Shown: positions 22,530 to 33,883 of the stretch, in pieces
Numbering within the stretch: the first letter of the stretch is position 1
How the letters are laid out: the number at the start of each line of letters is the position of its first letter
From: Krasilnikovozyma curviuscula
Lineage: Eukaryota > Basidiomycota > Tremellomycetes > Cystofilobasidiales > Mrakiaceae
Assembly: GCA_014825775.1 (NCBI GenBank)
Contig: MVAQ01000005.1
Location: 1-64,000 of the forward strand
Reading direction: 5' to 3'
Length of the DNA stretch: 64,000 bases
Position numbers and translations under genes: made by a program
The notes under the pieces: generated by a model
What the model was told of the DNA's origin: nothing
The model's database searches: none
The model's input: only the letters and a program-made list of their open reading frames with translations

Positions 22530-23381
22530 ATATTTATATAGAGTTTGGAGAGGGTTTCTTTTACTTTAGAATTACAGTTTAAGATTTTGATTTATGATCA
22601 AACCGCCGACAAAAATTTACTTCACATTGCTGAGCCGTGAGAAGTTACAGCCATCTGGATTTCATATCATTCTATTGTGCTACTGTTGTTTGTTTTGGGA
22701 GATTTGGTGATCGAAGGAGCGCAAGTGAAGTGAAAGCAACGCGCTGGTAGCAGAGATTGGCTGAAACGAAAACACGCTTGCGCCAGCGTTGGCGCAAGAT
22801 GTCAACACAATGTTGGTTGGAGTCAAATATGTGCTTGTCTAGAGATTTCTCACTCGATATGTATGCCCTCTTTAGTTTCAACGGCGTTCTAAACAGCTAC
22901 ACAGCATCTCTGACAAGTGGCACATTTGTTGCGCTAGTCGAGCACGCGTTGCGGTCGAAGGACTGCGGTTCTGTACCCTTTTGATGGAAGGAAGAGGTTC
23001 TGAGAATCATGACTCTACGATATTTTTTGTCTGGAACCATAAACTGCTTTATTACCCTGTGTCTTGGTCTTGCAAAAACAAAACTGCAAAGTGAGGCCCA
23101 TCGTGTAATTCCTCCAATTAGAGGACCGATGAATGACCTTTGGTGTGCCTTGATGTCTTTTGAACACTCAGTTTTGCCGTTTTCCATTTTCAGAGGGAAA
23201 CCAGGCAGGTCTACCCCCCTTCCCTTTCAGACTGAGGCGAAACCGAGCAGTGGCAAAGGTGTCGAGTAAGACCTTCGCGGGTGTGTTTGCTTCCTTCAAG
23301 CAATCCTCGACTCGTTTGTTCCGAGCAACCAACTTCCAGTCTCCCTGTATCTGCGCGTCAGGTATCTGGTACTACATCACC
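22530..23381. other. Intergenic region with one perfect hairpin
   Basis: 852 bases without a supported gene. It holds the 3' UTR of the phosphatase, the inverted repeat at 22777-22798 and the 5' leader of the transporter gene. Confidence 0.5.
22777..22798. repeat. Perfect 9-bp inverted repeat with 4-base loop
   Basis: CTTGCGCCA at 22777-22785 and its exact complement TGGCGCAAG at 22790-22798 flank the loop GCGT. It lacks a T tract, so a simple Pol III terminator is unlikely. It could be a dimeric protein site or an RNA hairpin. Confidence 0.6.
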
Positions 23382-25328
23382 ATGGCAGAAGCATCCCAAG
23401 TAATGGTGGTATGTTCCTCGTATCGATCCTGCAGTCGAACCAAGCCGCAGCTAGACCTGACTCTGCCTATGCTTTCTGGTGTTGCTTCAAATCGCGTTGC
23501 AATCTCTTACTTTATGTTCATGACTCATATTTTTACTCTCCTTACTCTAGATCGGTACGTCAGCTTGCACTTTTTCTCCCTTGGAGAGAAGGCACGACCC
23601 GTTCTCATCTGCAGGACGCTGCCTGACCATCTTTTCTTCGACTATTCCTTTTTTCCAGCTACGATCGTCTTCTATATGGCAGCAGCACTCATCATGGTTA
23701 GTCGTGCCTTGGAGTCCTTGAACCGATACGGCGAACGGTCTAGGCTGACACGTCTTGCTGGCTTTGTCCTTTCTTGTCCTGTCCTCCTTCTTTATTTCCG
23801 CCTCCGATCTGGATTTTAGGTCACTGTAAACAAATGGGTATGTTCTTTGGTACTCGTCTCCGTCTTCCGTTACTCACCAAAGCTTTACGTTACTCTTTTG
23901 AACACGGGTTTTCCACTACCTATGCTCCTTCCTTTTCCAGGTCTTGACGGATACAAAGATTCCAATCTTTTTTTTGACGTTGCAGTTGGGTGTTGCTGTG
24001 ATCTTGATGTTGATGACCAAAGCATCAGGTCTCCTGAAGATTCTTCCTTTCAACATGGAGACTGCCAAGAGATTGTGGAAATACATCTTTTTAAGTCAGT
24101 TCCTGCAATGTTATGATGATCCTCTATGACCGTTCTGTTGACCATCCACCACTTTGCTCTTCGTCATTTTTCGTACTATCAGATGTCTTCGGAATTGTGT
24201 ACGTCGAACCTCCACCTAAAGACCCTCATACACTGTTGACTAATGATTTTGCACTTTGGTGCCACCATCAATAGTTTTAGCAACATGACGCTGTGGGTGA
24301 AAGTAACGCACCTTCTACCTAATCAGGCTGACTGATGTTCTATGTGTTTTATGTGTTTATCAGTCGATATGTTGATGCCTCGATCTACCAGGTCGTTCGA
24401 GGTCTCATCCTCCCCATCACCTGCTTCTTCTCCTACATGCTAGAGGCAAAACCTCCTTCAAAATTGGCCATCCTTAGTTGTGCAATTGTTACTGTCGGGT
24501 TTCTTGTCGGTGTGGGCTGGACAGCTCTCTTTGGAGGTATCAAGGGCGGAGGGGTACGACCGTAAGTCGCGTGTCAAATGGTTTTCATTCTTCCTAGCGA
24601 TATGAAACTCGCCTCACCGTCCCTCTTCATTCTCATCAGAATTGGCGTGTTCTTTGGTCTTCTCTCCTCTATTACTACTGCTTATCATTCCATCGTCATC
24701 AAGGAATCCTTGAGCTACGTTGGCGGGTCAGCGATCGACCTGGCCTTCTACGGTAATGCGTGCTCTGCCGTGATCATGCTTCCCCTGGCTATCATCACCG
24801 GTGAAGGCCCTGCAATTATGGAGCTTGTGACTGGGGAGGAGCCATTGGGTAGATTAGTCTGGGGTGTCTCCATCACTGTGAGTCGAACACTCTCACTCTC
24901 CATTGGAACAATCACGCGGAGAGACCGAACTGATTCTATGGGTCTTGTTTCTTGCACTTAGGGTCTCTTTGGGTTCTTGATCTGTGTCGCCGGTCTTCTT
25001 TCAGTCAAAGTCACATCCCCAGTCTCCCACATGGTGTCTTCCGCCATGAGAGGTGTCCTCCAGACTGCAATTTCAGTTTACTTCTTCGGTGATATCTTGA
25101 CGGGGTTCGTGGATAGAATTGCTGCTTTTTTCTAGCTGAAGCCTTTGCTGACGGGCTTGCTCTTGTAACTTCAGATCGCGTGTGATGTCGATTATTATCA
25201 TCATTGCTGGATCATGTCACTATGTGTGGGCGAAGTCTGTTGAACAAAAGGCTGCTCCAGCACCAGCGGCGGACTATCACAAACTGCAGAACATGGAGGA
25301 AGGAAAGTTGGACGATGACGCCAAATAG
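23382..25328 (+). CDS. Golgi nucleotide-sugar transporter, SLC35C (GDP-fucose transporter) type
   Basis: Eleven exons give 335 residues with about ten hydrophobic spans: 23382-23408, 23551-23554, 23659-23696, 23820-23837, 23941-24094, 24183-24198, 24275-24292, 24364-24561, 24640-24877, 24962-25104 and 25175-25328. Landmarks are VTVNKWVLTDTKIPIFFLTL, NMTLRYVDASIYQVVRGLIL, ILSCAIVTVGFLVGVGW, TAYHSIVIKESL and SAMRGVLQTAISVYFFGDIL. These fit the SLC35C1 family, whose animal members carry GDP-fucose into the Golgi. Substrate in this fungus is inferred; GDP-mannose is possible. Exon 2 is only ATCG and is required to bring the ATG exon in frame with the first membrane span. If translation began inside exon 3 (YMAAALIM) the first span would be truncated. 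Confidence 0.85.
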
Positions 25329-25682
25329 AGTGGTCCTGAACCATCCTCTTCTGAGAGGTTTGAAATTGCGATAGACGGACAGAAGGAAGGGCAACTGAGC
25401 CATGTGAAGTTATGATCACATGATAGCCCTATTTCTTAGATGTTGTCTGCATTGTTGCGTTGCAAACGACAGATTCAAAAGGGCTGCAGCTGGATGTAAG
25501 CAGCTCCACAGCGTCAGAGTTAGCTGTTCAAGGCGAGAAAAGTACAGCAGAATAAAATATGACAGCATTAAGTTAAAGTTGTCAATGTTCTACCCAAAAA
25601 AAGGAGTACAAAATAATTTACCATTTCAGTGACGCTGACAGTTACTCAGCTCGACAACCATCCGCTTAGAAGGACCAGCAGG
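25329..25682. other. Intergenic region
   Basis: Short spacer with the transporter 3' UTR and the cyclophilin-RRM promoter. Nothing else recognised. Confidence 0.55.
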
Positions 25683-27274
25683 ATGAGTGTCCTACTGGAG
25701 ACCTCAGTTGGCGACCTGGTCATCGATCTGGAAACGAAACTTTGTCCAACCCTTTGTCTCAACTTCCTCAAGCTCTGTAAAGTCTACTATTACAATCTTA
25801 ACCTGTTCTTCAACGTATCAAAAGACTTCATTGCCCAAACTGGAGATCCATCAGCTACAGGAACCGGAGGAGAATCCATCTGGTCATATCTGGCTGAGAA
25901 GGATTCAAAAGGGGAGAATGTCGGAGGAATCAGGAGATATTTCGAGCCAGAAATGGGAAATGGCAAACTGAAGCATCGTGAGCGGGGTACCGTCAGCATG
26001 GCTATCGCTCCAGGAGAGGGTGGTGGGTGTGGAAGTCAGTTCTTCATTACCTTGAAAGACAGCATCGAGTACTTGGATGGAAAACATGCTGTCTTTGGAA
26101 GAGTTGTGGAAGGCCTCGAAGGTTTGGATGAAATCAATGGAGCTTTCGTTGATCAAGAAGGAAGGCCGCTGAGAGACATCCGAATCAGACATGTAGTAGT
26201 CTTAGGTGAGTTGACTTGTCCTTACCTTCTGTGCTGGATACTCAATATTTGTTTGGTTTTGGCAGAGGATCCGTACGACGACCCACCAAACCTCACCGTC
26301 CCGTTATCATCTCCAACCATTTTACCAGATGCAAATCCAAACCTCAGGATTGCTGATTCCGAGTCGTACGAGCCAACTCTGTCTGGTGAAGAACTTGAAG
26401 CTCAGCAAAGAGCGCAAGCAGCTTCCGCTGCCGCGTTGACACTCGAAATGATTGGTGATCTACCTTTCGCCAACGTCAGACCACCAGAGAACATCTTGTT
26501 TGTCTGCAAACTCAACAGTGTTACTAGAGATGAAGACCTGGAGCTAATTTTCTCCAGATTTGGAAAGATCATGAGCTGCGAGGTAATCAGAGACAAAATC
26601 TCTGGTGATTCTCTGCAATATGCATTCATCGAGTTTGATAAGCGAGAAGATGCAGAAATGGTAAGTAGACGGTCTTTCTTGTCTTCTTGAGGCGTGCAGA
26701 CTTGTTAAACCCCTTGCGCTAGGCCTACTTCAAGATGCAGAACGTGTTAGTTGACGACAAACGAATCTGGGTCGACTTCAGGTAGGTACGATGCCGGGCA
26801 TATCAACAATAGTACTAATTAGTCAAATTTTGTATCTATAGTCAGTCTGTATCAAAGATGGGTGGATCGTGGAGCAATGCAGCTTCTAATGCCGGCAGGG
26901 GTGGAGGGCGAGGGGGAAGAGGGGGTCGTGGTGGATATGGAAGTGGCCGAGGTGGAAGAGAGGGTGGAGAAGCAAATCGGGGATTCGGTGGTCGTGATGA
27001 CCTGGTCAGTTCATCCAAGTACAGAGCTAATGACTCGCGAGGAGATGCTGGTTCCGGTCGAAACGGTGGGATGGTGTTCGATCTCGATGATAGGAGAAGT
27101 GGGAACTCTAACCGAAGAAGGAGTCGAAGTCCGTCACGGCGTGGAGAAGATAGAAGAGATTCCAGATCGTACAGAGAAGATGATCGAAGGAACGACGACA
27201 GGCGCGATAGAGATCGAGATGGACGTGATCATGGGCGGAATGATAGAGACAGATACCGTTCGTCTAGGTATTAA
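25683..27274 (+). CDS. Nuclear peptidyl-prolyl isomerase: cyclophilin plus RRM, PPIL4/Cyp6 type
   Basis: Four exons (25683-26205, 26266-26660, 26723-26781, 26842-27274), 469 residues. The N-terminal cyclophilin begins MSVLLETSVGDLVIDLET and holds DFIAQTGDP and GCGSQFFITLKDSIEYLDGK, the latter with HAVFGRVVEG. The consensus FHR.I.xF stretch is altered (FFNVSKDF), as is common in this divergent nuclear group. A linker leads to an RRM with RNP2 ILFVCKLN and RNP1-like YAFIEFD. The tail is RGG-rich and then RS/RD-rich (RSRSPSRR, repeated D-R pairs), which marks a splicing-associated nuclear protein. The reaction is prolyl cis-trans isomerisation. It converges on HIS4 with about 100 bases between the stops. 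Confidence 0.92.
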
Positions 27275-27378
27275 AGTAATTAAATACCCACAAGCTCCAA
27301 AACTGGCGCCTAACTTGCGAGGCACGACTGAAGAGATGCAATATGCAATATATACGAGTCATTACGCATGTTCTCCGT

Positions 27379-30232
27379 CTACTTAGCTAATGCTGCCAAC
27401 CTCACTCGTACCGCATTTCTTTTGGATTGAAAAGAAAACCGCATAAGAAAGTGTCTAGAATTGTTCCAAAAGGTAAATCGACTTACGCATGAGCTTCCAG
27501 ACCCTCACATTCGGCCAAAGTAACGACAGTTGGACCAAGCTTCGATAAACCAGCCTTGGTAAGCTCCTGAGAAGTGATGTGTTTTTGGAAAGAGAGTGTG
27601 TTGACACCAGAGAACTGCCTGGCATATCCATAAGTCGGAAGAGTGTGGTTAGTGCCTGACGCATAATCACCACACCTACAAAAAGAATGCAGAATTAGCG
27701 TTTATTGAACAGAGAAAGAATAGAAGAAGTACTCACGATTCTGGGGAGAAATGTCCAACGAATACTGATCCAGCGTTATTGATGAAGGGGACAAGGGCTG
27801 GGGCATCATCCATCTGAATGATGAGGTGCTCTGGGGCGTAGTCATTGGAGAAAACGATGGCTTCATCTCGAGTCTGCACCTTTACTATGAGACTTTTCGC
27901 AATGGCTTGTCGTGCAATCTCACATCGAGGAAGAGCTCGAGCTTGAGAATCGACTTCCTGCTCGATATCTGCCAACTTGTCTGCAGTCAAATCGATCGCG
28001 ACCAGCACGACTTGAGAGTCAACGCCATGTTCGGCTTGGGAGAGGAGATCAGAAGCTACAAAGACTGGGTTACACGTCATGTCAACCATAACCTGTACAG
28101 AAAGAAAGGGGAGAAGCTTTAAGAAAATCTGGCAAGAAAGAAGCATGCAATTTTTACTCACCAGAACTTCCGATGGTCCAGCGGGCATATCGATTCCAAC
28201 CATGGCAGTGGTATCGTTTTGAACCAACATCTTGGCGGCAGTGACCCATTGATTACCAGGACCAAAGATCTTGTCGACCTTTGGAACGGATTTGGTACCA
28301 TATGCCAGAGCAGCGACCGCTTGAGCTCCTCCAGCCTTGACGATGACAGAAGCACCAATCAACTTCGCGACATACATGATTTCAGGTGTAATTGAACCAT
28401 CGGATCTCGGCGGAGTTGCTAAGACGATGGTTGAGCATCCGGCCACTTGAGCAGGTACACCAAGCATGATAGCAGTCGAAGGTAACACGGCAGTTCCACC
28501 TGGGACGTAGATTCCAACCCGCTCGATTGCCCTTGCAAATCGAGTACAAACGACGCCTGGCATCGTTTCTACCACCAACGGAGCCTTCTCAGCTTGAGCA
28601 GAATGGAACTTCTTGACATTTTCGTAGGCTTGGTCGATGGCAATTCTGACTTCTTCCGGCAGGTTCATATCTTCCTGCTTGAATGGTGGGAGAATGATGT
28701 TGGATGTCAATGGGACTCGGTCGAATTTGTGAGTAAATTCAAGCAAAGCTTCATCGCCCCCTTTTCGCACTGAATCGATGATTGGAGATACCTTGGCCAA
28801 CATGGCGGATGAATCCAGGACGGGTCTGAGTAAGAGAGCAGCTTTCTCTGAAGGCGAGAGTGTTGAGAGAATGGAAGTTCTCATCTTGATGAGTTCTGCA
28901 CCGTTCGAAGCTGGAGCCTCATTTGGAACGGGAACAACAGGAGCTGATGGAGTTGGTTTGGTGGCAGCGGCCTCCTTAGCAGCAACATCCCATTGGGGCT
29001 TAGCGTCACCTTTCCTTCTCTTTACCTTCAGAGATTTCGAGTCCAGAGCACGCTCGATATCGGCCCATCCAACGCCATCTTTGACGCAACGAGTCATTGC
29101 GAAGTAAATGAGATCGGCAGCTTCGAACGCCTAGAAAAGTAGTGATCGAAGTCAGAAACCGTCTCACTGGGAAAAGAAGCGTGAAGCAAAGAGTAGACAA
29201 TCTTACAATCTCTTCCTTGGTCTTAGCAGTGCACAGCTCATCCGCCTCCTCCATGATTTTACTCTGCAACAATTTCTCGTCGTTAAACAGCCTTTTCGTG
29301 TAGCTACCCTCTGGTGCATCCACCAGCCTCTGCTTCAAGGTGTCCTCTAGTTTGGCAATACCATCCAGTTGACCAAAGCAAGAGTCTGTTCCCAGGTGAC
29401 AGAATCCAGTTCCGCTTTGTTCGACTCCAAAGATGATGGCATCAGAGTCGCAGTCAAACTTGATTGATGTCACGCGCTGAGTTGCGCCTGAGGTTGCACC
29501 TTTTCTCCAGAGGCCGTGCTTACGAGATTGATAGACACCGTCGAGAGAATTGATAGATTCTTTCAAGGATTCCTTGGAAGAGTAGACCAAACCGAGAGAT
29601 TTGCCTGAGTGGGTAGATGAAGTAACGATAGTAGGGAAAAGGCCGTCTGGTCTATCTGTGTTGAGAGGGGCGAGGAAAGCGGACGCCAATGAGAGTTTGT
29701 CGGTTGCGGGAGCGTCAGAGGTGGTGAGAGAGGTGGTTGGGATAACAAAGGTGGTCGACGCTTTGAATGCGTCAGAGAGTTGAGCTGAAGATGGTAAGGA
29801 TGTTGAGGATGACAGGATGAAGATTTGAAGAGGTGAAAGGCGGCTGGTGAGAGCTTGGCCAATGACAACGGGTGAAGTGAAAAAGATTCCTCCGACGGAG
29901 GCAATCAAAGACGAGTTCACATCACTTTCTCCACTGGCCAGCAGGATCAGTCTGTCCTTGGGAATAGAATTATTCAGCTCCTTGAGAACTGATGGTGTGA
30001 CAACTGCCTTTTGAACGCCTTCGTTCAAGACATCAATGATCTGGTCGGCTGAAGTCTTTTCGTCTGACAGGGCATAGAACGAAGCTGATGGTGACAGGGT
30101 TGACTTTGACGAGGGTTTCAGGTATGAGCTGATCTGACTGATTGGGACCAAGAGAGGGGCGAGGAGGGAGCATGAAGTAAGAAGACCAGCATCCTCTTCC
30201 TGCACGAGGGGGAGGAATGGTAAAGAAGCCAT
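27379..30232 (-). CDS. HIS4: Trifunctional histidine biosynthesis enzyme (PRA-CH / PRA-PH / histidinol dehydrogenase)
   Basis: Five exons on the minus strand: 30232-29207, 29130-28162, 28092-27737, 27675-27487 and 27418-27379, 859 residues. The N-terminal domain precedes phosphoribosyl-AMP cyclohydrolase ([40 protein letters not shown]), then phosphoribosyl-ATP pyrophosphohydrolase ([20 protein letters not shown]), then histidinol dehydrogenase ([76 protein letters not shown]). Together these run steps 2, 3, 9 and 10 of histidine synthesis. The last exon, [13 protein letters not shown], is short and reached through a 68-nt intron. A TGACTC core lies upstream at 30602-30607. Confidence 0.95.
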
Positions 30233-30601
30233 CGTATCTGAGAAAAGAAGTATGTCAGCAAGAGGATACAAACAGCCCAAGAGAGAAGGACCTACTTTGT
30301 GCTGTTGTCTTGACAGTTGCGAAGTCACCGGAGTCCTAGTCGGCAGGAGTAAAAAGTTCCTGCGCCACAGCCTCAGAAATGACTTGCGCCGAGTTCACTA
30401 CAGGTGTTTCTCAACCGGTAAACGGAAATCCATGCGGTGGGTGTGGTTCTTGTCGTGCAAGCGTCATAGATTAGACGTACAAGTCCGAGTAGAGAGCAAA
30501 TGACACAAGAGATCCTCCTGCGACGGGGATCACACTATGAGATGATGTGTATTGAACATCTACCATCTATGCCAATCTTTTTAGAGAGGATTCAATGGCT
30601 C

Positions 30602-30607
30602 TGACTC
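30602..30607 (+). promoter_or_regulatory. Possible Gcn4/CPC1-type site upstream of HIS4
   Basis: TGACTC, the core recognised by Gcn4-class bZIP factors, lies about 370 bases before the HIS4 start. General amino-acid control of HIS genes is well established in fungi. One six-base match is weak evidence. Confidence 0.3.
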
Positions 30608-31007
30608 CTGGGAGTAGAAGAGAAATGTCTAGAACGATCGCTCCAACGGTCACACAGTTCGAACGATTGACAGAGCATCGGGGACAGTAATTTGACAGGC
30701 GCAGTTGTTAGCTGAAGAAGTCGGAACACCGTCTGCAGCTAGCCCAGTACAATTCACCAGTTGCCAGACCCAATAGAGTCGAAATGCATTTCGATGGTGC
30801 TGCAACGATGCAACGATGGGAAGTAGAGAGGGCCAGAATGCAAAGCTGAAGACGACCTACGTCGAAGCATCGCTGTGTGATCCCCAAGGCCGCTGTTCCT
30901 TCTTGCAGCGTCTTACCAAAAAAAAAACAAAGAGAGAGAGATTGATTGGGTATGGATTATTGCTAGATAAATACCACAATCGTTGAAAAATATTGCGGAT
31001 TGAATCG

Positions 31008-31012
31008 AAAAA
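31008..31012 (-). terminator. Pol III terminator of tRNA-His
   Basis: Read on the minus strand, a run of five T begins three bases after the discriminator base of the tRNA. Confidence 0.75.
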
Positions 31013-31015
31013 GAT

Positions 31016-31099
31016 TGATCCTAGCGTGATTCGAACACGCGTCAAGAGCGAAGCAGACGAATCCACAAGCTCTGATACTGACCACTATACTATAGAATC
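31016..31099 (-). tRNA. tRNA-His (anticodon GTG) with a 12-nt intron
   Basis: The cloverleaf closes on the minus strand. The acceptor stem is GATTCTA with TAGGATC (one G-T pair) and discriminator A. The D-arm region is GTATAGTGGTCAGTAT, like yeast tRNA-His. The anticodon stem is AGAGC with GCTCT, and the loop is TTGTGG then C, giving anticodon GTG. Twelve bases lie after position 37, the canonical nuclear tRNA intron site. The T-arm is GCGTG-TTCGAAT-CACGC. The length is 84 nt with the intron and 72 without. It sits about 780 bases upstream of HIS4. Confidence 0.88.
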
Positions 31100-32169
31100 A
31101 TTTGTTGGTTTCAAAATATGCAAATGCAAATAGTCCGTAAAAGCTTGCAGATTTCACTGACTCTCTTCTTCGGCCACTCAACGCCATTGCCATTTGGTTT
31201 TCTTCCTAATTCTTCTTAAAAACAATTTCTTCATTGGCCTGCCCTCATCGGAAAGAGTTCCATTGTGATGCAAAGCCCAAAAGGACATCTTTCCCTCTGT
31301 GTGCTTGAGAGGTAAACATGACTCAAATCCTCTAAGCAGAGGAATGAAAGTATTCTTATTGAGATGTGTGACTTGGTTAATGTGAGATTGGGCATTATCA
31401 CTAATTTGGTCGAATTAGCAAGATGGACTGGAGATTCTTCTACACCGCCATCTCTAGCTTTTCCCGAAAGATATCGGCGGTGGATCCCAATGCGATCGTG
31501 ATGCAATCTGAACATCGAAGTAAGCGAATGGTACGGAGTTACTCCACCCGTTGTCGAGAAGGCAAACTCTAAGGCCCGTTCCATCTCTCCGTCCCTGGCT
31601 TTGCTCTTCCGTATCGTATTGCGCCTCATGATTTCCTTGAGAGCAACAGATATTACTATGTACTTAGATCTTTTTGGTGGGAACAGAATGAAAACAGAAA
31701 ATACGTTGTCTTATTCCCTTTGGTCCTGACTGACTTTGGTCAGCTGGGTTCGCCCACCGTGCAACAGTCAGTTCGGTCCATCCACTCTTTCTTAATCCTG
31801 TCGAATCTTGACTCATTCAAGTTTCCTCTTGCCTCTTGACCTTGCATTGAGGCTCTGGAGAAGGTGGCAATATCAGCGATGTGTCCCAGAAGTCTGATTC
31901 CCAATCGTTCTTCAAAATGAACGAGAGCTGTCATGGTTTTCCTTGCCTGTGGGACTTTCTGGAAGCTACGACAGGTACCAAGTAAACTATGACCTTTCTC
32001 GAAAGCCAACGTTTAATCTCTATAAAATACTTTGAAACTGATGTCAGGCCTCGCGACGGCGTCGACATTTTAGTTCAGACGCCAATGTAACAAGAAAGAA
32101 GACGACCTTAAAGTCTCTTTACCCCAGAACAATCCCTCCTACCAAGGTTGTATCTATTGAGGATCCACC
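31100..32169. other. Intergenic region with two unassigned minus-strand open frames
   Basis: Open frames lie at 31231-31629 and 31740-32009 (minus; the second begins at a non-ATG codon). The first ends with an ILSFLCLEDL stretch that faintly resembles an F-box, and it repeats the motif KARDG twice. No joining splice model is convincing, so I do not call a gene. Confidence 0.35.
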
Positions 32170-33883
32170 ATGATCAGCTCGAAGATACGGCGAGCAGGTG
32201 CCCTTGCACTAGCAGCGCTGGCGTTCTTTTCCTTCCCAGTCATTTCCAACCTCTTCAGCTCCCTACATTACCAGTCTCTTAGCCCAGGAAAAAGAGAACA
32301 ATCAAACCTTTCGCCAACTGAGATTCTTGCTAGATCCACCGGCGTCTACGAAACACTAAAGACGTTCGACATCCCTGGCGCGCAAGGGCTTAATTCGGAA
32401 ACCCTACGAAATACCGTCTTGTGAGTAGATTCGACTAGATCCACGATACAGTACGCGCAGAGCTGATCTTCTTTTTGTTTACAAAGCATGTCTTCGTGTA
32501 ATTTCGGAGTAAGCCTTCTAATTTCGCAATCGAAAGAGTACTTCTTGCTCACGCGCCGCTCTCGTGGTGTCCGAACAGCATGCTGATTTCGCGTCAGTCT
32601 TTCATTGCTTTTATCGATAAAATCATTGATACGCTACTGACAATTTATCTCTCTGACCAATCATGTCTTCTTCTTGCAGCTTAAATCTCCTCTGTACTGC
32701 AGCTTTGAACGTGGGACCACCTTACAAGCATTTAACGGTCGCCCAAGACAATCATTCCCTAAACTTCCTGCGGTATTTAGGAATGAATGTATTGAATGGA
32801 ACTGAAATCGGGGTTCCGCTAGCTGCAGGTCAAGCATCCAGATTTCGCACCAAAAACTTCAATCAGATCACGAACTCAAAAGTTGTATCAGCCCTTTGGG
32901 TCTTAAAACAAGGAAAGAACGTAATACTCTGTGACGTGGATATTGCTTTCAACAGCGATCCAGTTCCCTACTTCGATAATGAGGTAAGTCGTCTCTCTCG
33001 TCGACGTTCGAACATATTGTGCCGATATTCTCAACCGTTATCGCCTTCACACAGCTCGACTTTCATGCTCAAGGGAACTTTTGGAGTGATAACATGAACC
33101 CTATGGCTGATGAACTTAACACTGGATTTTACTTCTTGAGAAGTTCTCCGGCCACCATCAGCATGCTAGAGGAAGTTCTGGAAACCTGTAGAACCCATGA
33201 GAAGTTTGATGAACAAACCAGTAAGTCACTCTCCTTATACTCTCCTCAACAATGAATGACGAGTATCGATCTCTCCTCCTATCTTGCCGATTGTAGATTG
33301 GGTGAGTTTGTCGATTTTCGCCCTGTGGCTTGGTAAACTCCTCTTCTTATCACCTTGTTTCTTTTCTCTGCGATAAGGGACGAGTTCTCCGAAAAATGTT
33401 TAGTGATAGGGGAACTGCGTTCTATAAGCCACTGCATGATGATGTCGTCCTCCCGCCAGTAAGCAGAGCTGGCCTCCCATTCTCTAAGCTCGGCTGACTT
33501 TCTTTCTTCAAATTCTACAGCGTACAGACTCTTCGGTCTTCTTCGGCAATCTTCCAGTCAGGGAATTTCCGGTCGGATATACTTACATTCATAAACACGA
33601 AGATTACGTCGCGTGAGTACAAATCAGCGTGTGATGCCCTACATTTATTGAAGCTCTACATTTCCAAAGGGAGGGACCAGGAAAACCAGTCATCGTTCAT
33701 GCCAACTTTATGCCCGACCATATTGCAAAAAAAGATGCTTTGACAAGGATGGGCCAGTGGAACATAGACGATGTCCTTATGGAAGAGACATTAGCTACCT
33801 GGCGTGCAGCTGGTTCTTCGAGTCGGGAAGGTCCTCGTCGCTGGTATGAGCTTTGTAAAAAAGGCCCGCCGATATCGGTGTAA
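32170..33883 (+). CDS. Type II nucleotide-diphospho-sugar transferase, GT77-like
   Basis: Seven exons (32170-32420, 32680-32983, 33055-33220, 33297-33301, 33378-33458, 33521-33612, 33670-33883), 370 residues. The N-terminal anchor is ALALAALAFFSFPVISNLF. The lumenal domain has VSALWVLKQGKNVILCDVDI, a typical approach to a metal-binding DxD (DVD). It is followed by a short loop, GNFWSDNMNPMADELNTGFY, EEVLETCRTHEKFDEQTNW and VIVHANFMPDH. This order (DxD, D/N-x-N-x-G, DEQ, late His) is that of GT77/PF03407 transferases. Donor and acceptor are unknown. The 5-nt exon 33297-33301 supplies the end of DEQTNW; joining the neighbours directly gives a stop within 13 codons. It converges on RAD16. Confidence 0.82.

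Larger units (their letters stand above)
30233..31015. other. Intergenic region upstream of HIS4
   Basis: 783 bases with no supported gene. It includes a TGACTC motif, the Pol III terminator of the tRNA and simple AT-rich sequence. Confidence 0.5.

Noticed and set aside
26862..27386. 174-codon frame overlapping the cyclophilin tail
   Set aside because: Out-of-frame reading of the RGG/RS region, which is low complexity and open in several frames.
28778..29107. 109-codon plus-strand frame across HIS4
   Set aside because: Shadow of the conserved HIS4 frame; no splice or domain support.
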